64,000 nucleotides of DNA from Membranipora membranacea (taxonomy: Eukaryota > Bryozoa > Gymnolaemata > Cheilostomatida > Membraniporidae): NCBI GenBank assembly GCA_914767715.1, contig OU612071.1, positions 22,627,681 through 22,691,680 of the forward strand, written 5' to 3'. The position numbers and the translations under genes are program-made. Position 1 is the first letter of the stretch. Each line of letters starts with the position of its first letter. The notes beneath the pieces are model-generated. The model was not told where the DNA came from and made no database searches. It saw only the letters and a program-made list of their open reading frames with translations. Below, one piece after another: positions 62,930-64,000 of this stretch.

Positions 62930-63860
62930 GCTGCATAATATATTGAGAATTTAACCTTTGACCTTGTCACTAAATACATTTATCTAGTTGTCTAGTTGTC
63001 CCCGCAGTTGGTAATACACTGCTTCACAAGTCCCCACAATTACAGTTTTTTCATCTCCAACAGGATCACACTGTAAATTAGTATTCAATTAGTATGCGTT
63101 GTATAGTAATGTTAATTAGTATTATTAGTATCAATCATGCCATTTCCTATCCCATGTTCTTTGACAAGCTGTTTTACTTGTGTAGTCTCATGGTTTTGAC
63201 TACACAGCATATTGAGCATTAACTTTTGACCTTTGACCTGCCATCTCTCAACAACTGATAGTTGTCTATTAGTCCCCGCAGTCGGTAATACACTGCTTCA
63301 CAAGTCCCCACAATTTCAATTTTTTATTTCATGATTTTATCATTGTAACTTTCTCAATAAATGTTCATCTCCAATAGGATCAAGCGGTAAAACTATGTAA
63401 AAGTTTTACACTGAATTGTATACTAGTATTAGTCAGTATTATTAATAATTATGTTATTGTATCAATCATGCCATTTCCGATTCCATGTTCTTCGAAACGC
63501 TTTGTTACCTGTGTAGTCCTCATCAGTTTAATTACGCAAAATATTGTCCATTAACTTTTGACTTTTGCTCTGCCATCTCTAAATACCTGGTAAGTAATTG
63601 TCTAGTAGACTCAGCAGTTGCTAATACACTGCTTCACAAGTTCCACAATTTCATTTTTATTTCATGGTGGCTTGGCAATAACTATTCATCTCAAACATGA
63701 TCACATGGCATAACTAAGTACAGGTTTTTGCACTGAATTGTATACTAGTATTAATCAGTTTAAGTTGGTTTTTGTAGGTTCATGCCATTTCCTCTGCCAA
63801 TTTTTAAATCTCTAGTACCGACAGTTGGTAATACATTGTTTCACAAGTTTATGCCAGCTG
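62930..63860. repeat. Diverged tandem repeat, ~275-330-bp period
   Basis: The phrase ggtaatacactgcttcacaagt recurs near 63010, 63284, 63617 and 63828, each time preceded by a tract like ttgtctagt(tg)tcccc(g/a)cagt. Between them recur tcaatcatgccatttcc(t/g)at, ttgactttgac.tgccatctct and tgattcaagtg-type blocks. Four units, 10-20 % diverged by eye. The right edge of the array is near the window end. Confidence 0.85.
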
Positions 63861-64000
63861 CTTGAACACGTCTCCCCATCTAACAAAGTTCCTTAAGAAT
63901 ATATCTTCAAATTCCGAAGAAGGAGAAAGCTACCTGAGATTTATTTATCAATAATGTTACTCACGTAGGATTTATTTCCACCCATAAGATTTACCGTCAG

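Overview
The window is animal nuclear DNA: AT-rich, with many introns bounded by GT..AG, microsatellites, and remnants of several classes of eukaryotic transposon. I see no operons, ribosome binding sites or other prokaryotic features. The gene and transposon families fit an invertebrate, probably marine. The sequence alone does not fix the phylum, so I leave it open.

Three host genes can be assembled exon by exon with consistent splice phases. (1) 7856-12144 (+) is a six-exon monocarboxylate-transporter-like (SLC16/MFS) gene of 506 codons. (2) 18124-19752 (+) is a small secreted protein with an F-type-lectin/fucolectin-like (F5/8C-type) domain; its first splice donor lies in a poly-G tract. 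(3) 27582-50224 (+) is the main object of the window. It is a 22-exon gene of about 22.6 kb encoding 932 aa: signal peptide, ~374-aa module, two EGF-like domains, a second copy of the module, a third EGF-like domain, and a hydrophobic C-terminus (GPI signal or membrane anchor). The two modules are each built from eight exons in the same phase order and look like NHL-type beta-propellers. I do not recognise this architecture.

Layout: 1-2.85 kb, no supported gene. 2.86-5.84 kb, four-unit ~850-bp tandem array, then a long palindrome. 7.6-12.5 kb, transporter gene. 12.84-14.80 kb, a non-autonomous LTR element on the minus strand with LTRs, primer-binding site, polypurine tract and target duplication. 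18.1-19.8 kb, lectin-like gene. 20.5-26 kb, duplicated ATGT microsatellite, a TIR element, a decayed mobile-family gene, a MITE and a BEL/Pao pol fragment. 27.6-50.2 kb, the propeller/EGF gene, whose introns carry two SINE copies, a LINE fragment, a ~435-bp foldback and a hAT-like MITE. 50.6-64 kb, foldbacks, a second copy of the decayed mobile family, PHD-finger exons, a LINE fragment fused to a MULE transposase fragment, a 32-bp minisatellite, one unassigned coding exon and a ~300-bp tandem repeat at the right edge.

The three host genes show no operon-like or pathway relationship. All gene models come from reading ORFs and splice signals by eye, without transcripts or database searches.
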